A stretch of 64,000 nt of DNA from Atopobiaceae bacterium (GCA_022483015.1 JAKVOB010000001.1:62001-126000), one strand, 5' to 3'; positions 17,910 through 27,139 are shown, counted from the first letter of the stretch. Notes: generated by a model not told the origin, from the sequence alone. Program-made: numbers and translations.

Positions 17910-17940
17910 CGCGGAAGTCATCCCTCTCGCCTGTCATGCC

Positions 17941-17993
17941 AGGGGCCCGGGCTTCGATGCCCTGGGCCCCTGCCCTTCTCGAGGGCAGGGCCC
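17941..17993 (+). terminator. Overlapping hairpins after the kduD operon
   Basis: AGGGGCCCGGGC...GCCCTGGGCCCCT (17941-17971) forms one hairpin. GGGCCCCTGCCCT (17964-17976) can instead pair with AGGGCAGGGCCC (17982-17993). The two structures exclude each other. No T tract is evident. It probably ends the kduD-isomerase transcript. Confidence 0.6.
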
Positions 17994-18017
17994 GCTCACC
18001 GAACATTCCGCCGCATG

Positions 18018-18035
18018 GTAAACAGCGTAGTAAAC
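18018..18035 (+). promoter_or_regulatory. Paired GTAAAC half-sites upstream of the lacI gene
   Basis: Two direct GTAAAC half-sites (18018-18023 and 18030-18035), 12 nt apart, lie 34-51 nt before the LacI start. They match the half-site of the operators at GH105/kduD and GH28, suggesting weak autoregulation. Confidence 0.5.
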
Positions 18036-18068
18036 TGATGGGGTTCGCAACCGTCGCGAGGAGCGCCC

Positions 18069-19094
18069 ATGGCCACGACCGAGACACAGCACGTCACCAT
18101 CCGTGACATCGCCCAGATGGCCGGCACGTCCAAGACCACCGTCTCGTTCTACATCAACGGCAAGACCGACAAGATGAGCACGGCCACGCAGGAGCGCATC
18201 AAGGCCGCCATCGAGAAGACCGGCTACGCCCCCAACCCCCTGGCCCGGAGCCTCAACGCCAAGAGGAGCTTCCTGCTGGGCGTGGTCATCGGGGACATCA
18301 CCAACACGTTCTCCAACCGCATCGTGAAGGGCATCGGGTCGGTGGCCAAGACCGACGGGTATCGCATGCTCGTGAGCAGCTCGAACTACGACCGGGCCGA
18401 CGAGAGGGCCTACATCGAGCGGCTCCTCTCGGTGGGCGTGGACGGCTTCATCGTGCAGCCCACCGGCGAGTTCAAGGCCGTGACCGAGGCCATCGAGAAG
18501 GCCGGCAAGCCGCTCGTCTTCTTCGACTCGAAGCTGTACGACTTCTCGAGCTCCTGGGTCAAGACCGACAACTACGAGGCGACCTACAAGGCCACCGAGG
18601 CGGTGGTCAACCAGGGCTACGAGAGGTTCGTGATCATCTCGGCCGAGCCCAAGCTGCTCTCGACCAGGATCGAGCGCTACTCGGGGTTCGTGGACGCCCT
18701 CGATGCCCATGACCAGGCCTTCGAGCAGCTCATCATCGACCCGGACACCCTCTCGCCCGACCTCGTGGAGGGCTTCCTCCGCGAGCATGTCGACGGCGAG
18801 GTCCCCACGCTCGTCTTCGCCCCCAACTGCTGGGCGCTCCCCGACATATATGTGGGCATGCGCCCGTTCTACCCGCTCATGCCCGAGAAGGTGGGCCTCC
18901 TGGGCTTCGACAACGTGGAATGGACGAGCGTGGCCTGCCCCTCGGTCTCGTGCATCGAGCAACCCGCCTTCGAGGAGGGCCACGAGGCGGCCCGCATCCT
19001 CATCGACCTCATCGACGGCAAGGAGTCGGTCGACCGCCATAAGGTCCTCGACTGCGCCGTGGCATGGCGGGGGTCCACCCGCGAGGTCCACTAG
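18069..19094 (+). CDS. LacI-family regulator of the unsaturated uronate genes (LacI-1)
   Basis: A 341-residue LacI/GalR repressor: N-terminal HTH (VTIRDIAQMAGTSKTTVSFY), hinge helix PNPLARSLNAKRS, then a periplasmic-binding-protein-like effector domain (LGVVIGDITNTFSNRIVKGI, DGFIVQPTG, FDNVEWTSVACPSVSCIEQP). It sits directly after the kduD operon and has GTAAAC half-sites upstream, so I assign it to the GTAAAC-type operators. The effector is probably a KDG-pathway intermediate (inference). GAGGAG precedes the ATG. Confidence 0.9.
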   Translation: MATTETQHVTIRDIAQMAGTSKTTVSFYINGKTDKMSTATQERIKAAIEKTGYAPNPLARSLNAKRSFLLGVVIGDITNTFSNRIVKGIGSVAKTDGYRMLVSSSNYDRADERAYIERLLSVGVDGFIVQPTGEFKAVTEAIEKAGKPLVFFDSKLYDFSSSWVKTDNYEATYKATEAVVNQGYERFVIISAEPKLLSTRIERYSGFVDALDAHDQAFEQLIIDPDTLSPDLVEGFLREHVDGEVPTLVFAPNCWALPDIYVGMRPFYPLMPEKVGLLGFDNVEWTSVACPSVSCIEQPAFEEGHEAARILIDLIDGKESVDRHKVLDCAVAWRGSTREVH

Positions 19095-19138
19095 GCAGAC
19101 AGGCCTCGCAGAGGGGGCCGGGGGACCATGCCTGCGCC

Positions 19139-19164
19139 CGCTTCCCCGCCGTAGCCTGGAAGCG
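19139..19164. terminator. Hairpin between convergent lacI and nucleoside operon
   Basis: CGCTTCC / GGAAGCG (7 bp) with a 12-nt loop in the 89-nt convergent gap. There is no clear T tract, so the role is inferred from position. Confidence 0.45.
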
Positions 19165-19183
19165 AGGTCGTGCACCCGTGCCG

Positions 19184-20584
19184 CTACCAGACGAAGAGAC
19201 CGACCATGCCGGCCGAGAGCAGCGAGACGAGGATGCCGGCCACGAGCATGCGCCACACGTTGGATGCGATGAGCCGGTTCTTCTCGGCACCCACCATGCC
19301 CTTGAAGCAGCCGATGACCATGCCGATCGTCCCGAGGTTGGCGAACGACGTGAGGAACACCGTGAGGACCGCCTGGTAGTGAGGGGCGTAGCTGGCGATG
19401 TCGGCGGTGACCCTTCCCATGGCCACGAACTCGTTGGTGATGACCTTGAGGCCCATGAGCTGGGACATGTCCCAGGCGGTAGCTCCGTCGAGACCCAACA
19501 GGCGCGCCGGGACGTACATGACGACCCCGAGGATGGACTCGAGCGAGAGTGGCTGCCAGATGGCCCCGAGGAGCTCGTCGACCAGCGCCGCCAGCGCCAC
19601 GAAGGCGATGACGTTGGCGATGATGATGAGGACCAGCTTGCCCGCACCCAGGATCGAGTCGCCCAGGAACGAGAAGTACGGCTCCCGCTCCCGGCGCCTG
19701 CCCGCATGGCCGATCATGCCCCTCGCATAGGCGAGGATGCCCTCGGCCTTGGCCACGGTCTGCCTCGGCGTGTCCGCGGAGACGCCCTCGTCAAAGGCCT
19801 CGGTGAGGACACCCTCCTCCGCCACCGAGGTCCTCACCCCCAGGGGCCGCGCGTCCCCCACGGACCCGTCGGACGCGTCAGCCTCACGGTCGGTGTCGCC
19901 GAGGGTGTAGATGACGTCCTCCTCGGGGGTGACCCTCACCGGATAGAGCATGTTGCTCACGATGAGGGCGTTGATGCAGTTGAGCGGTATGGCCGTGAGC
20001 ACGAACTCGCCGGGCACCATCTGCGAGTAGGCGGCGACGATCGACGCGGTGACGCAGCTCATGGACATCATGGCGAGCGTCATGCAACGCTCGGGCCTCA
20101 TCCTCGTGATCTGGAGCTTCGAGACGGCGAGGGCCTCCGTGTTGCCCAGGAACATCATCTCGACCGAGAAGAACGTCTCGAAGCGGGGCTGGCGGGTCAC
20201 GAACGAGAGGCCCCGTCCGACCCATTTGATGGCCCAGGGAAGCAGGCCGATGTAGGTGAGGGTGTCGAACAGGGGCACCACGAGCAGGATGGGCAGCAGG
20301 GCGCTGCAGACGAAGTTGACCTCTCCGCTCGGCGAGGTCGCCCACCACCCGAGGACGAAGCTGATGCCCTCGTCGGCCACCGAGACGAGGGCGGCGAAGC
20401 CAGCCGCGCATGCGTTGACGAGGGCGACGCCCCACGAGAAGCTCGTGAGCACGAAGGCGATGAGGACGTTGAGCCCCACCATGATTCCGACGGACCTCCA
20501 GTCGATGGCCGCCCGGTCGCTCGAGAGCAGCCAACCGATGGCCAGGAACACCACGAGGCCTGCGATGTTGAGTGCGAGATACAT
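19184..20584 (-). CDS. Concentrative nucleoside transporter (CNT/NupC family)
   Basis: Cation-coupled nucleoside uptake. The 466-residue membrane protein has the CNT pattern: an N-terminal helix set, GWWATSPSGEVNFVCSALLPILLV, the substrate-region block FETFFSVEMMFLGNTEAL, and the C-terminal KVITNEFVAMGR and FANLGTIGMVIGCFKGMV. A hydrophilic loop of about 80 residues (VIYTLGDTDREAD to YARGMIG) is inserted mid-protein. It is the last gene of an operon with two nucleoside hydrolases and ribokinase. The ATG at 20584 follows AGGAGGGGG. Confidence 0.92.
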   Translation of the reverse strand: MYLALNIAGLVVFLAIGWLLSSDRAAIDWRSVGIMVGLNVLIAFVLTSFSWGVALVNACAAGFAALVSVADEGISFVLGWWATSPSGEVNFVCSALLPILLVVPLFDTLTYIGLLPWAIKWVGRGLSFVTRQPRFETFFSVEMMFLGNTEALAVSKLQITRMRPERCMTLAMMSMSCVTASIVAAYSQMVPGEFVLTAIPLNCINALIVSNMLYPVRVTPEEDVIYTLGDTDREADASDGSVGDARPLGVRTSVAEEGVLTEAFDEGVSADTPRQTVAKAEGILAYARGMIGHAGRRREREPYFSFLGDSILGAGKLVLIIIANVIAFVALAALVDELLGAIWQPLSLESILGVVMYVPARLLGLDGATAWDMSQLMGLKVITNEFVAMGRVTADIASYAPHYQAVLTVFLTSFANLGTIGMVIGCFKGMVGAEKNRLIASNVWRMLVAGILVSLLSAGMVGLFVW

Positions 20585-20597
20585 GTCCTTCCCCCTC

Positions 20598-21533
20598 CTA
20601 GCCGATGCGACGGAGCGCGTCGGCGACGAGACCCCAGAAGCCATCGAAGTCGAGCTCGGTCCCCACCCGGGTGTTGCAGCCACCAGGAGCCTGGGCGCGC
20701 AGGTCAGCCACCGTCATGCCACGGGTGAGCGTCCCGGCGAGCTCCACGTCGAGCGGGCAGGCCACCGTCCTCACGACCGATGGGTCGATCACATAGGCCA
20801 CGGCACACGGGTCGTGGGTGGGAGGGTCGGGGAAGGCCTGCCGGTCATGGTAGGTCGAGCGGAAGAAGTCCATGAGGCCGTTCACGGCCGGGGCCAGCCG
20901 GTGGTTGGCGGCAGCGAGCCTTGCCTGGACCTCGTGGGTGCAGAGCGCCTGGTGCGTGACGTCGAGCCCCACCATCGTGAGCGGCCACGGCTCGTCCAGG
21001 ACGATATGCGCCGCCTCGGGGTCGCACGCCACGTTGAACTCGGCGACGGGGGTGCGGTTGCCCACATGGCATCCCCCGCCCATGATCACGACCTCGTGCA
21101 CACGTCCCACGATCCTCGGCTCCAGGCGCAGGGCCAGGGCGATGTTGGTGAGCGGCGCCGTGGCCACGAGCGTCACCGAGTCAGGCTCGGACGCCATGAT
21201 GGTGTCGACGATCCAGGTCGCGGCATGGCCCTCGTCAAGAGGTCGGCTAGGAGCGGGGAGGTCGACCCCGTCGAGGCCCGTCTCGCCGTGCATGTAGGCC
21301 CCATCCGTGAGGGCGGCGACGAGCGGTCGGGCACATCCGGCATGGACCGGGACGTCGGACGCACCGACGAGCTCGAGCACGGCACGGGCGTTATAGGTCA
21401 CCTTGTCGAGGCTCTGGTTGCCACCGACGGTCGTGACGCCCAGCAGGTCGATGTCGGGACTTCCCACCGCGAGCATGATGGCGACCGCGTCGTCATGCCC
21501 TGGGTCGCTGTCGAGGATGATGCTTCGTGCCAT
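20598..21533 (-). CDS. Nucleoside hydrolase (first of two)
   Basis: Hydrolyses N-glycosidic bonds of ribonucleosides to base and ribose in the cytoplasm. The 311-residue protein has the Ca-binding N-terminal motif DSDPGHDDA, the VATAPLTNIALAL and MGGGCHVGNRTPVAEFNVACDPEAA blocks and a C-terminal HDPCAVAYVIDP containing the last metal-ligand Asp. It lies 13 nt upstream of the transporter. Its sequence differs clearly from the adjacent paralogue, suggesting different base preferences. AAGGGAG precedes the ATG at 21533. Confidence 0.93.
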   Translation of the reverse strand: MARSIILDSDPGHDDAVAIMLAVGSPDIDLLGVTTVGGNQSLDKVTYNARAVLELVGASDVPVHAGCARPLVAALTDGAYMHGETGLDGVDLPAPSRPLDEGHAATWIVDTIMASEPDSVTLVATAPLTNIALALRLEPRIVGRVHEVVIMGGGCHVGNRTPVAEFNVACDPEAAHIVLDEPWPLTMVGLDVTHQALCTHEVQARLAAANHRLAPAVNGLMDFFRSTYHDRQAFPDPPTHDPCAVAYVIDPSVVRTVACPLDVELAGTLTRGMTVADLRAQAPGGCNTRVGTELDFDGFWGLVADALRRIG

Positions 21534-21606
21534 GGTGGCTCCCTTGTTCCGGGGTTGGACGTGCATGCTCGTGGTCGCACCGCCGCAAGCGGCTATGACC
21601 TGGTCG

Positions 21607-22560
21607 TCACGCGCACGGGACGGCCGCGCGACCGACCCGGTCCATGAACTCGCGGAGGAAGCGGGGGACGTCCACGCCGACCGCGACCCTCATGTCCTTC
21701 TCGGGATCGTTCAGACGCTCCTCGTCGACGATGGTACGCCCGCGCGTGGGCCCCTCGAGGTCCACCTTCATGTTGGCGTCGATGGCGGTGACGAGCGTCG
21801 GGTCGATGGCCACGGCCACGGCGAGCGGGTCGTGCAGGCCGCATCCGCCCAGATGCGGTGCCGTGGTCTCGTAGGCCTTGATGTAGAAGTCGGACATGTC
21901 TGCCAGGAATTCCCCCGCCGCGGTGCCGAGGTCGCGCCACCTCTGGGTGTCCTGATAGGTGAGCAGGGTCTGCAGGGTCACGTCGAGCCCGACCATGGTG
22001 GCCGGTGCCCCCGAGCGGAAGAGCACGTCCGCGGCATCGGGATCCTGCGAGATGTTGGCCTCCATCCACGGCGTGACGTTGCCGGGGACGGTGAGGGCAC
22101 CGCCCATGAGGACGATGCGGCCGATCCCGCCCACGATCTCGGGCGCGCGGGCGATCGCCGCGGCGATGTTGGTCATGGGACCGGTGGGAACGTAGACGAG
22201 GTCGGTGCCGTAGGTCTTGACGGCATCGATGATGAAGTCGACGGCCGGCTCGTCGGCGACCTCGCGCGCGGAGTCAGGGATCGTGACGTCCCCTATGCCG
22301 TTGTCCCCATGGATGAAGGCCGAGATGGGCATGACCTCGAAGGAGTCCTTGGTGCTGGCATGAGGGAGGCCCTGATAGACCTCCACCTCGGGATGCCCCA
22401 GCAGGTCCGTGATGGCGAGGTCGTTGCGCACGCCCTGCTCCACGAGGACGTTGCCGTAGGTGGCAGTGATGCCGATGAGGTCGGCCTCGGGGCTTCCGAG
22501 CGCATAGGCGATCGCCAGGGCGTCGTCCACCCCGGTGTCGAGGTCGAGAATGAGCTTCAT
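21607..22560 (-). CDS. Nucleoside hydrolase (second of two)
   Basis: A second IunH/Rih-family nucleoside hydrolase, 317 residues. Motifs are DLDTGVDDA (6-14), VPTGPMTNIAAAI, MGGALTVPGNVTPWMEANISQDPDAA and LHDPLAVAVAIDP. The WMEANI form at the substrate pocket differs from AEFNVA in the neighbouring gene. It is separated from that gene by 73 nt and from ribokinase by 26 nt in one operon. Substrate (purine or pyrimidine) cannot be told from the sequence. AAAGGA precedes the ATG at 22560. Confidence 0.93.
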   Translation of the reverse strand: MKLILDLDTGVDDALAIAYALGSPEADLIGITATYGNVLVEQGVRNDLAITDLLGHPEVEVYQGLPHASTKDSFEVMPISAFIHGDNGIGDVTIPDSAREVADEPAVDFIIDAVKTYGTDLVYVPTGPMTNIAAAIARAPEIVGGIGRIVLMGGALTVPGNVTPWMEANISQDPDAADVLFRSGAPATMVGLDVTLQTLLTYQDTQRWRDLGTAAGEFLADMSDFYIKAYETTAPHLGGCGLHDPLAVAVAIDPTLVTAIDANMKVDLEGPTRGRTIVDEERLNDPEKDMRVAVGVDVPRFLREFMDRVGRAAVPCA

Positions 22561-22586
22561 GTCAGGCGTCCTTTCATCTGGCTGGT

Positions 22587-23534
22587 TCACGCGGAGAGGA
22601 TCGTGCGAGGTCGTGGGCGCACGTCATCGAAGAGCCGGTCGACCTCCACAAGCGACGGGATGGAACGCTGGGCCCCCAGACGAGAGACCGCGATGGAGGA
22701 CGCGCAGGTGGCCCTTCCCATGGCCTCGGCCAGGTCGATGCCAGCGAGGTGGGACGCGACCAACGACCCGAGGAAGGTGTCCCCCGCACAGGTCGTGTCG
22801 ACCACCTCTGCGGGAAGGGCCGGCATGGCGAGGGCCTGCGAGGCATCGCGTGCGAAGGCACCATGCGACCCGAGGGTCACGACCACCGTCGTGGCGCCCT
22901 GGCCCATCAGGGCATCAGACGCAGCCAGGCACGTCTCGTCATCGGTCGGGAGGACCCCGCAGATGGTATGGCACTCGGTCTCGTTCACGCAGACGAGGTC
23001 GACGCAACCCAGGAGGCCCTCGGGGAGGACCTGTGCGGGGGCGGGGTTCACGATGGTGTAGAGGCCCCGTCCATGGGCCTCCCGGATGGCCGCGAAGGTG
23101 GTCTCGGGGTCGCACTCGAGCTGGGTGAGGAACACGTCACCGTACTCGGCAAGGTCGTCGAGCGCCGCCGAGACGTCGGCTGCGACGAGGGCATGGTTCG
23201 CCCCGGGGCTCAGGATGATGCGGTTGTCCCCCGAAGTGCGGATGATGGTGGCGATACCCGTGGCGGACCCGTCCACAGGGCACACGCCCGCGCAGCCGAC
23301 ACCGGCGTCCGCCAGCTGCGAGATGAGCTCGTCGCCGAACGCGTCACGTCCCACGGCCGCGACCATGTGGGTCTCGGCACCCATGCGTGCCGCCGCGACG
23401 GCCTGGTTGGCGCCCTTGCCGCCCGCGTTCGACAAGAACCCGCGTCCCTCGATGGTCTCACCCGCGCGGGGCATCCTGTCGCACTCGACCGTGAGGTCCA
23501 TGTTCATGCTGCCGAAGACGATGACGCGACCCAT
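22587..23534 (-). CDS. rbsK: Ribokinase
   Basis: Phosphorylates ribose released by the two downstream nucleoside hydrolases to ribose 5-phosphate. The 315-residue PfkB-family kinase shows FGSMNMDLTVECDRMPRAGE, the first signature NAGGKGANQAVAAARMG and the C-terminal signature VVDTTCAGDTFLGSLVA with the catalytic Asp of AGDTF. It is the first gene of the nucleoside salvage operon (rbsK, two hydrolases, transporter). GGGGAGAGGGG precedes the ATG at 23534. No GTAAAC- or TGAAACCG-type operator is visible upstream, so this operon seems outside the uronate regulons. Confidence 0.92.
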   Translation of the reverse strand: MGRVIVFGSMNMDLTVECDRMPRAGETIEGRGFLSNAGGKGANQAVAAARMGAETHMVAAVGRDAFGDELISQLADAGVGCAGVCPVDGSATGIATIIRTSGDNRIILSPGANHALVAADVSAALDDLAEYGDVFLTQLECDPETTFAAIREAHGRGLYTIVNPAPAQVLPEGLLGCVDLVCVNETECHTICGVLPTDDETCLAASDALMGQGATTVVVTLGSHGAFARDASQALAMPALPAEVVDTTCAGDTFLGSLVASHLAGIDLAEAMGRATCASSIAVSRLGAQRSIPSLVEVDRLFDDVRPRPRTILSA

Positions 23535-23648
23535 GTCCGCCCCTCTCCCCGTGTCCGGTACCCTACGATGCCCTTGATGGTAGACCAGTTCCTCTCCCTT
23601 CTCGCCTTGCCGGAGGGCAAAAGGCGCGGGCCGCGCCCGAGGCATGAC

Positions 23649-23689
23649 GCGAAGACGCCGGCACCCAGTGAGGGCACCGACGTCTTCGC
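23649..23689 (-). terminator. Hairpin downstream of the GPH transporter gene
   Basis: GCGAAGACG / CGTCTTCGC (9 bp) with further inner pairing (CGG/CCG, CCC/GGG) in the 251-nt gap between the GPH stop and rbsK. No strong T tract follows. The rest of this gap shows nothing clear beyond the rbsK leader. Confidence 0.5.
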
Positions 23690-23785
23690 GGTGGTTTGTC
23701 CCGTCGGCCATGCGGCCGGCTGGGAAAGGAGGTGCCTGCCCCCCACCCCAAGGTCCAGGGCGAGGGGCAGACGGATGGCACGGAC

Positions 23786-25432
23786 CTACTTGGCGGCCTT
23801 GGTCTTGCCGGCCTCCGGATGGGCGGCCTGCCACTCCTTGAGCTCGGCCCGCTCCTCGGGGGTGTGGTAGCCGAACCCGTTGTGGCCGAAGCAGATGTCA
23901 TAGGGGACGCCCGTGAGCCGCTCGCAGGTCCTCTTGACCTCGGGGTCGACGTCCTCCATCCTGCCGCCCTGGCGCAGCACGCGCTCGGACTCGGCGATGA
24001 GGACCTGGTCGGTCTCCTTGTCGAGCTGCATGCGCTTGGCGAAGTAGGCGCCCAGGATCGAGAGGCCCACCACGCCGATGAGCATGATCCAGAGGACCGC
24101 GCTCGTGACGCTCGCGGGCTGCACCACGTCGGTGCCCTTCACGTAGCCGGCGAGCGCGAGCGTCGTACCGAGGATGGCGACCACGGAGGCGTTCATGAGC
24201 TTGCCGCAGAGCGTCATGGCTGCCGCATAGGTGCCCTCGCGCCTGCGGCCGGTGACGATCTCGTCAGCGTCCGGCACGAAGATGTATGCCTGCCACGGGA
24301 TGTAGTAGACGGCTCCCGTACCAAGGCCGAAGAAGACGACGATGCCGGTGACGAGCGCGATGGTGGCCATGGTCGCCGGGTTGTCGACCGTGAACCCGCC
24401 GGTGAAGCCGATGGCCACGTAGCAGAGCACCGAGGCGATGACGACGGTCTCGGCCACCATGTACGGCTTGCGGAAGCCCTTCTTGGCGACGATGCCCATG
24501 ACGACGATGGTGGAGATGAGCTGCATGATCGGGCTCAGCGACTGCCAGAACGAGGACTGCGTCTTAGGCAGGAACAGCACGTACATGACGAAGTAGACGA
24601 ACGTGGAGTTATAGAGCCACTCGGCGCCGAAGCCGAAGAGGTACATGCCGAGCAGGTGACGGAAGGTGCGGAGACGGAACGTCGAGGTGATGTCGATGAA
24701 GAGCTTCTTCATGCCCTCGCCGATGCTCTCGACCTTCTCGGTGACCTCCTCGCTCACGGGGCGCTCCCATGTGGTGAGGTAGACGAAGAGCATCGAGGCG
24801 GCCATGATCACACCGAAGCAGATGCCCATGACCACGAACGCGGTCTCGCTCTTCTCGCCGTAGATCAGGAAGAAGACGCCGGGCAGGGCATTGACGAGGA
24901 AGTTCGCGACCTTGCCGAAGATGGCCTTGAGGCCGCCCAGGTAGGTGCGCTCCTCGAAGTCCGTGGTCATCTCTGCAGGAAGCGAGTTGTACGGCACCAT
25001 GACGAAGGTGTAGACGATGTTGTAGCAGATGTAGATCGCGAAGTAGTACCAGAAGGCACCCTCGACGACATGCCAGAGCAGCACGTTCAGGAGGAACAGC
25101 AGGGGCACCGCAAGCAGGATGAAGAAGCGCCTGCGACCGAACTTGCGCCCGAGCTTGGTGTTGTTGAACGAGTCGGAGATGAAGCCGGCGAGCGGGTTGA
25201 TGATCACATCGACGAGCAGGGCGAACGACGTGACGACCGTCGCCTGCGACTGCTCGAGCCCGCAGTACGAGGTCAGGAAGATCATCAGCCACGCGGATGC
25301 CAGCGCCAGGGCGCCCGACCCCACGAGGTTGCCGCTGCCGAAGCCGATACGGTTGATCAGCTTGACCTTTCGCCCCTTCGGATTCTTGTCCGGCCCCTTG
25401 GCCGGCTCCGCTGCCACTGCAGTATCTGCCAT
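23786..25432 (-). CDS. GPH-family sugar:cation symporter (oligogalacturonide/uronate uptake)
   Basis: A 548-residue MFS transporter of the glycoside-pentoside-hexuronide family. It has about 12 TM segments starting NRIGFGSGNLVGSGALALAS, the family motif GFISDSFNNTKLGRKFGRRR, and VPYNSLPAEMTTDFEERT. The C-terminus is a soluble extension of about 70 residues. It is 93 nt downstream of the GH28 gene on the same strand, so it most likely imports the oligogalacturonide that GH28 then cuts. The substrate is inferred from context. GAGGAGAGG precedes the ATG. Confidence 0.9.
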   Translation of the reverse strand: MADTAVAAEPAKGPDKNPKGRKVKLINRIGFGSGNLVGSGALALASAWLMIFLTSYCGLEQSQATVVTSFALLVDVIINPLAGFISDSFNNTKLGRKFGRRRFFILLAVPLLFLLNVLLWHVVEGAFWYYFAIYICYNIVYTFVMVPYNSLPAEMTTDFEERTYLGGLKAIFGKVANFLVNALPGVFFLIYGEKSETAFVVMGICFGVIMAASMLFVYLTTWERPVSEEVTEKVESIGEGMKKLFIDITSTFRLRTFRHLLGMYLFGFGAEWLYNSTFVYFVMYVLFLPKTQSSFWQSLSPIMQLISTIVVMGIVAKKGFRKPYMVAETVVIASVLCYVAIGFTGGFTVDNPATMATIALVTGIVVFFGLGTGAVYYIPWQAYIFVPDADEIVTGRRREGTYAAAMTLCGKLMNASVVAILGTTLALAGYVKGTDVVQPASVTSAVLWIMLIGVVGLSILGAYFAKRMQLDKETDQVLIAESERVLRQGGRMEDVDPEVKRTCERLTGVPYDICFGHNGFGYHTPEERAELKEWQAAHPEAGKTKAAK

Positions 25433-25525
25433 AGTCCTCTCCTCTTCCTTGGCCCTGAGTATTCCCCAAGGCGTATGACCGCAATCTCTATGTCTACCGG
25501 GACCGGTCCGGCCCCGAGGGACTCC

Positions 25526-27094
25526 CTAGCGCCTCTCGACCTCGTCGACGTCCTGGAGCAGGAGCTCGTCACCCTCCTGGCCTTCCACGTGCACGTCGTC
25601 GAGCACGAGGCGGCTCACGTTCTGGGCCACGATGCCGACCCGGCACATCTCGTCGACGCCCGAGGCCATGGCCGGTACCGCAGGGATCGCCTCAGGCGAG
25701 AAGGACACGCGCACGCGATGGAACTCGAGCGTCGAGATCTTCCGCTCGGGGAGGCCAGTGAGCCAGGCCGCCGCCGCATGGCAGTTGGTGGCCCGGACGT
25801 CCTGGAAGCACAGCGAGCGGACCTCGGGGGTACGTTCGTCCGCGGGAAGGGCGTCACGGCTCTGGACGTAGTCCGTCTTGCCGTCGACGTCGCAGAAGTA
25901 GAAGGAGTTCACCACGAACGGGGTCTTGACCTCGTCCATCTGGATCCCGTCGAAGACCACGCCCTCGACGACGGCGTCCTTGCCGCGTCCGCGGCGCGTC
26001 TTCACGCGAAGGCCCCGGTCCGTGCGCTCGAAGCGGCACTGGCGGGTCGTGAGGCCCGAGATGCCACCGGCCATCTCGCTGCCCAGCACCACGGCACCAT
26101 GCCCGTCATGCATGAGGCACTGCTCGATCGTGATGTCGCGGCACGGGGGACGCAGCTCGGCAGGCATCGAGAGCCTTCCGCTCTTGATGGCGATGTCGTC
26201 GTCGCCCACCGAGAACCGGCACCCCATGATGCTCACGTCCTCGCATGACTCGGGATTGAGCCCGTCGGTGTTGGGCGAGTCCTTGGGCCCCTGGATGTCG
26301 AGGCACCAGAAGCCGAGGTGCCGTGAGAGGTACGGGTGGATGGTCCAGCTGGGGCTGTTGCGTACCGTGATGCCAGCCAGGTCCACGCGCTCGCACCGGT
26401 TGAGGAAGACGAGGCGAGGACGGCACGCCACGCGGATGGTCTTGGGGTCGAGCCACCAGTCCTTGTCGGAGGCGTTGCCATCGATGGTGCCACGGCCATA
26501 GACGCGCACGTCATGCACGCCCATGCCGCAGAGGATGCCCGAGAAGGCCTTGCGACTCTCGCCCTCCCAGGTGCCGAGGGGGAGGTAGTCGCCACCGTCG
26601 AAGCCCTTGTGACCCGTGCCCTCGATGCGTCCGGGGAGGATGGGGAACTCGGTGCGGTCCGTGCGGGCCTTGAGGGTGGCACCTTCGGCGAGCTCGAGCG
26701 AGACTCCGCTCGCGAGGAAGACGCTCGTGATGGAGTAGGTCCCCGCGGGGACCAGGACCCGCCCGTCGTCGGGGCAGCTCAGGATGGCGGCCTGGATGGA
26801 CCCGGTGTCATCGCGCACCCCGTCACCGGCGGCCCCGAACTCACGCACGTCGAGGGTGAAGCTCTCGGCTGGGGTGACCACCTCGGTGGTGGCCGAGACC
26901 CCATCGCGCTCGAGGCGGATGCGATAGTAGGTGGCGGGCTCGAGGCCGTCCACATAGGTGAGGACGCGGTCGGTGGTGCCCTGCGGCCGCTCGTTCACGT
27001 AGACGTCCCAGGGCTCGTCGAAGGAGAAGGTGCTGCCGTCGTCCATGCGGACCACGAGGGCACGGGCGCACTTCCATGTGATGCCAAGCCTCAT
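25526..27094 (-). CDS. GH28 polygalacturonase-type glycoside hydrolase, cytoplasmic
   Basis: Hydrolyses alpha-galacturonosyl links in pectin fragments. Of 522 residues the first 80 form a fibronectin-III-like module (TYVDGLEPATYYRIRLERDG), followed by a right-handed beta-helix beginning VREFGAAGDGVRDDTGSIQAA. Catalytic GH28 signatures are visible: NTDG near residue 276, GDDD near 298, GHGAVVLGSEM near 328 and the RVK triplet near 356. There is no signal peptide, so it acts inside the cell, probably as an exo-enzyme on short oligomers. The ATG at 27094 has GAGGGAG five nt upstream. A GTAAAC operator lies 46 nt before it. Confidence 0.92.
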   Translation of the reverse strand: MRLGITWKCARALVVRMDDGSTFSFDEPWDVYVNERPQGTTDRVLTYVDGLEPATYYRIRLERDGVSATTEVVTPAESFTLDVREFGAAGDGVRDDTGSIQAAILSCPDDGRVLVPAGTYSITSVFLASGVSLELAEGATLKARTDRTEFPILPGRIEGTGHKGFDGGDYLPLGTWEGESRKAFSGILCGMGVHDVRVYGRGTIDGNASDKDWWLDPKTIRVACRPRLVFLNRCERVDLAGITVRNSPSWTIHPYLSRHLGFWCLDIQGPKDSPNTDGLNPESCEDVSIMGCRFSVGDDDIAIKSGRLSMPAELRPPCRDITIEQCLMHDGHGAVVLGSEMAGGISGLTTRQCRFERTDRGLRVKTRRGRGKDAVVEGVVFDGIQMDEVKTPFVVNSFYFCDVDGKTDYVQSRDALPADERTPEVRSLCFQDVRATNCHAAAAWLTGLPERKISTLEFHRVRVSFSPEAIPAVPAMASGVDEMCRVGIVAQNVSRLVLDDVHVEGQEGDELLLQDVDEVERR

Positions 27095-27139
27095 GTCCAC
27101 TCCCTCATGGCTTCCGTCCCGGTTCGGACGTCGTGGTTA

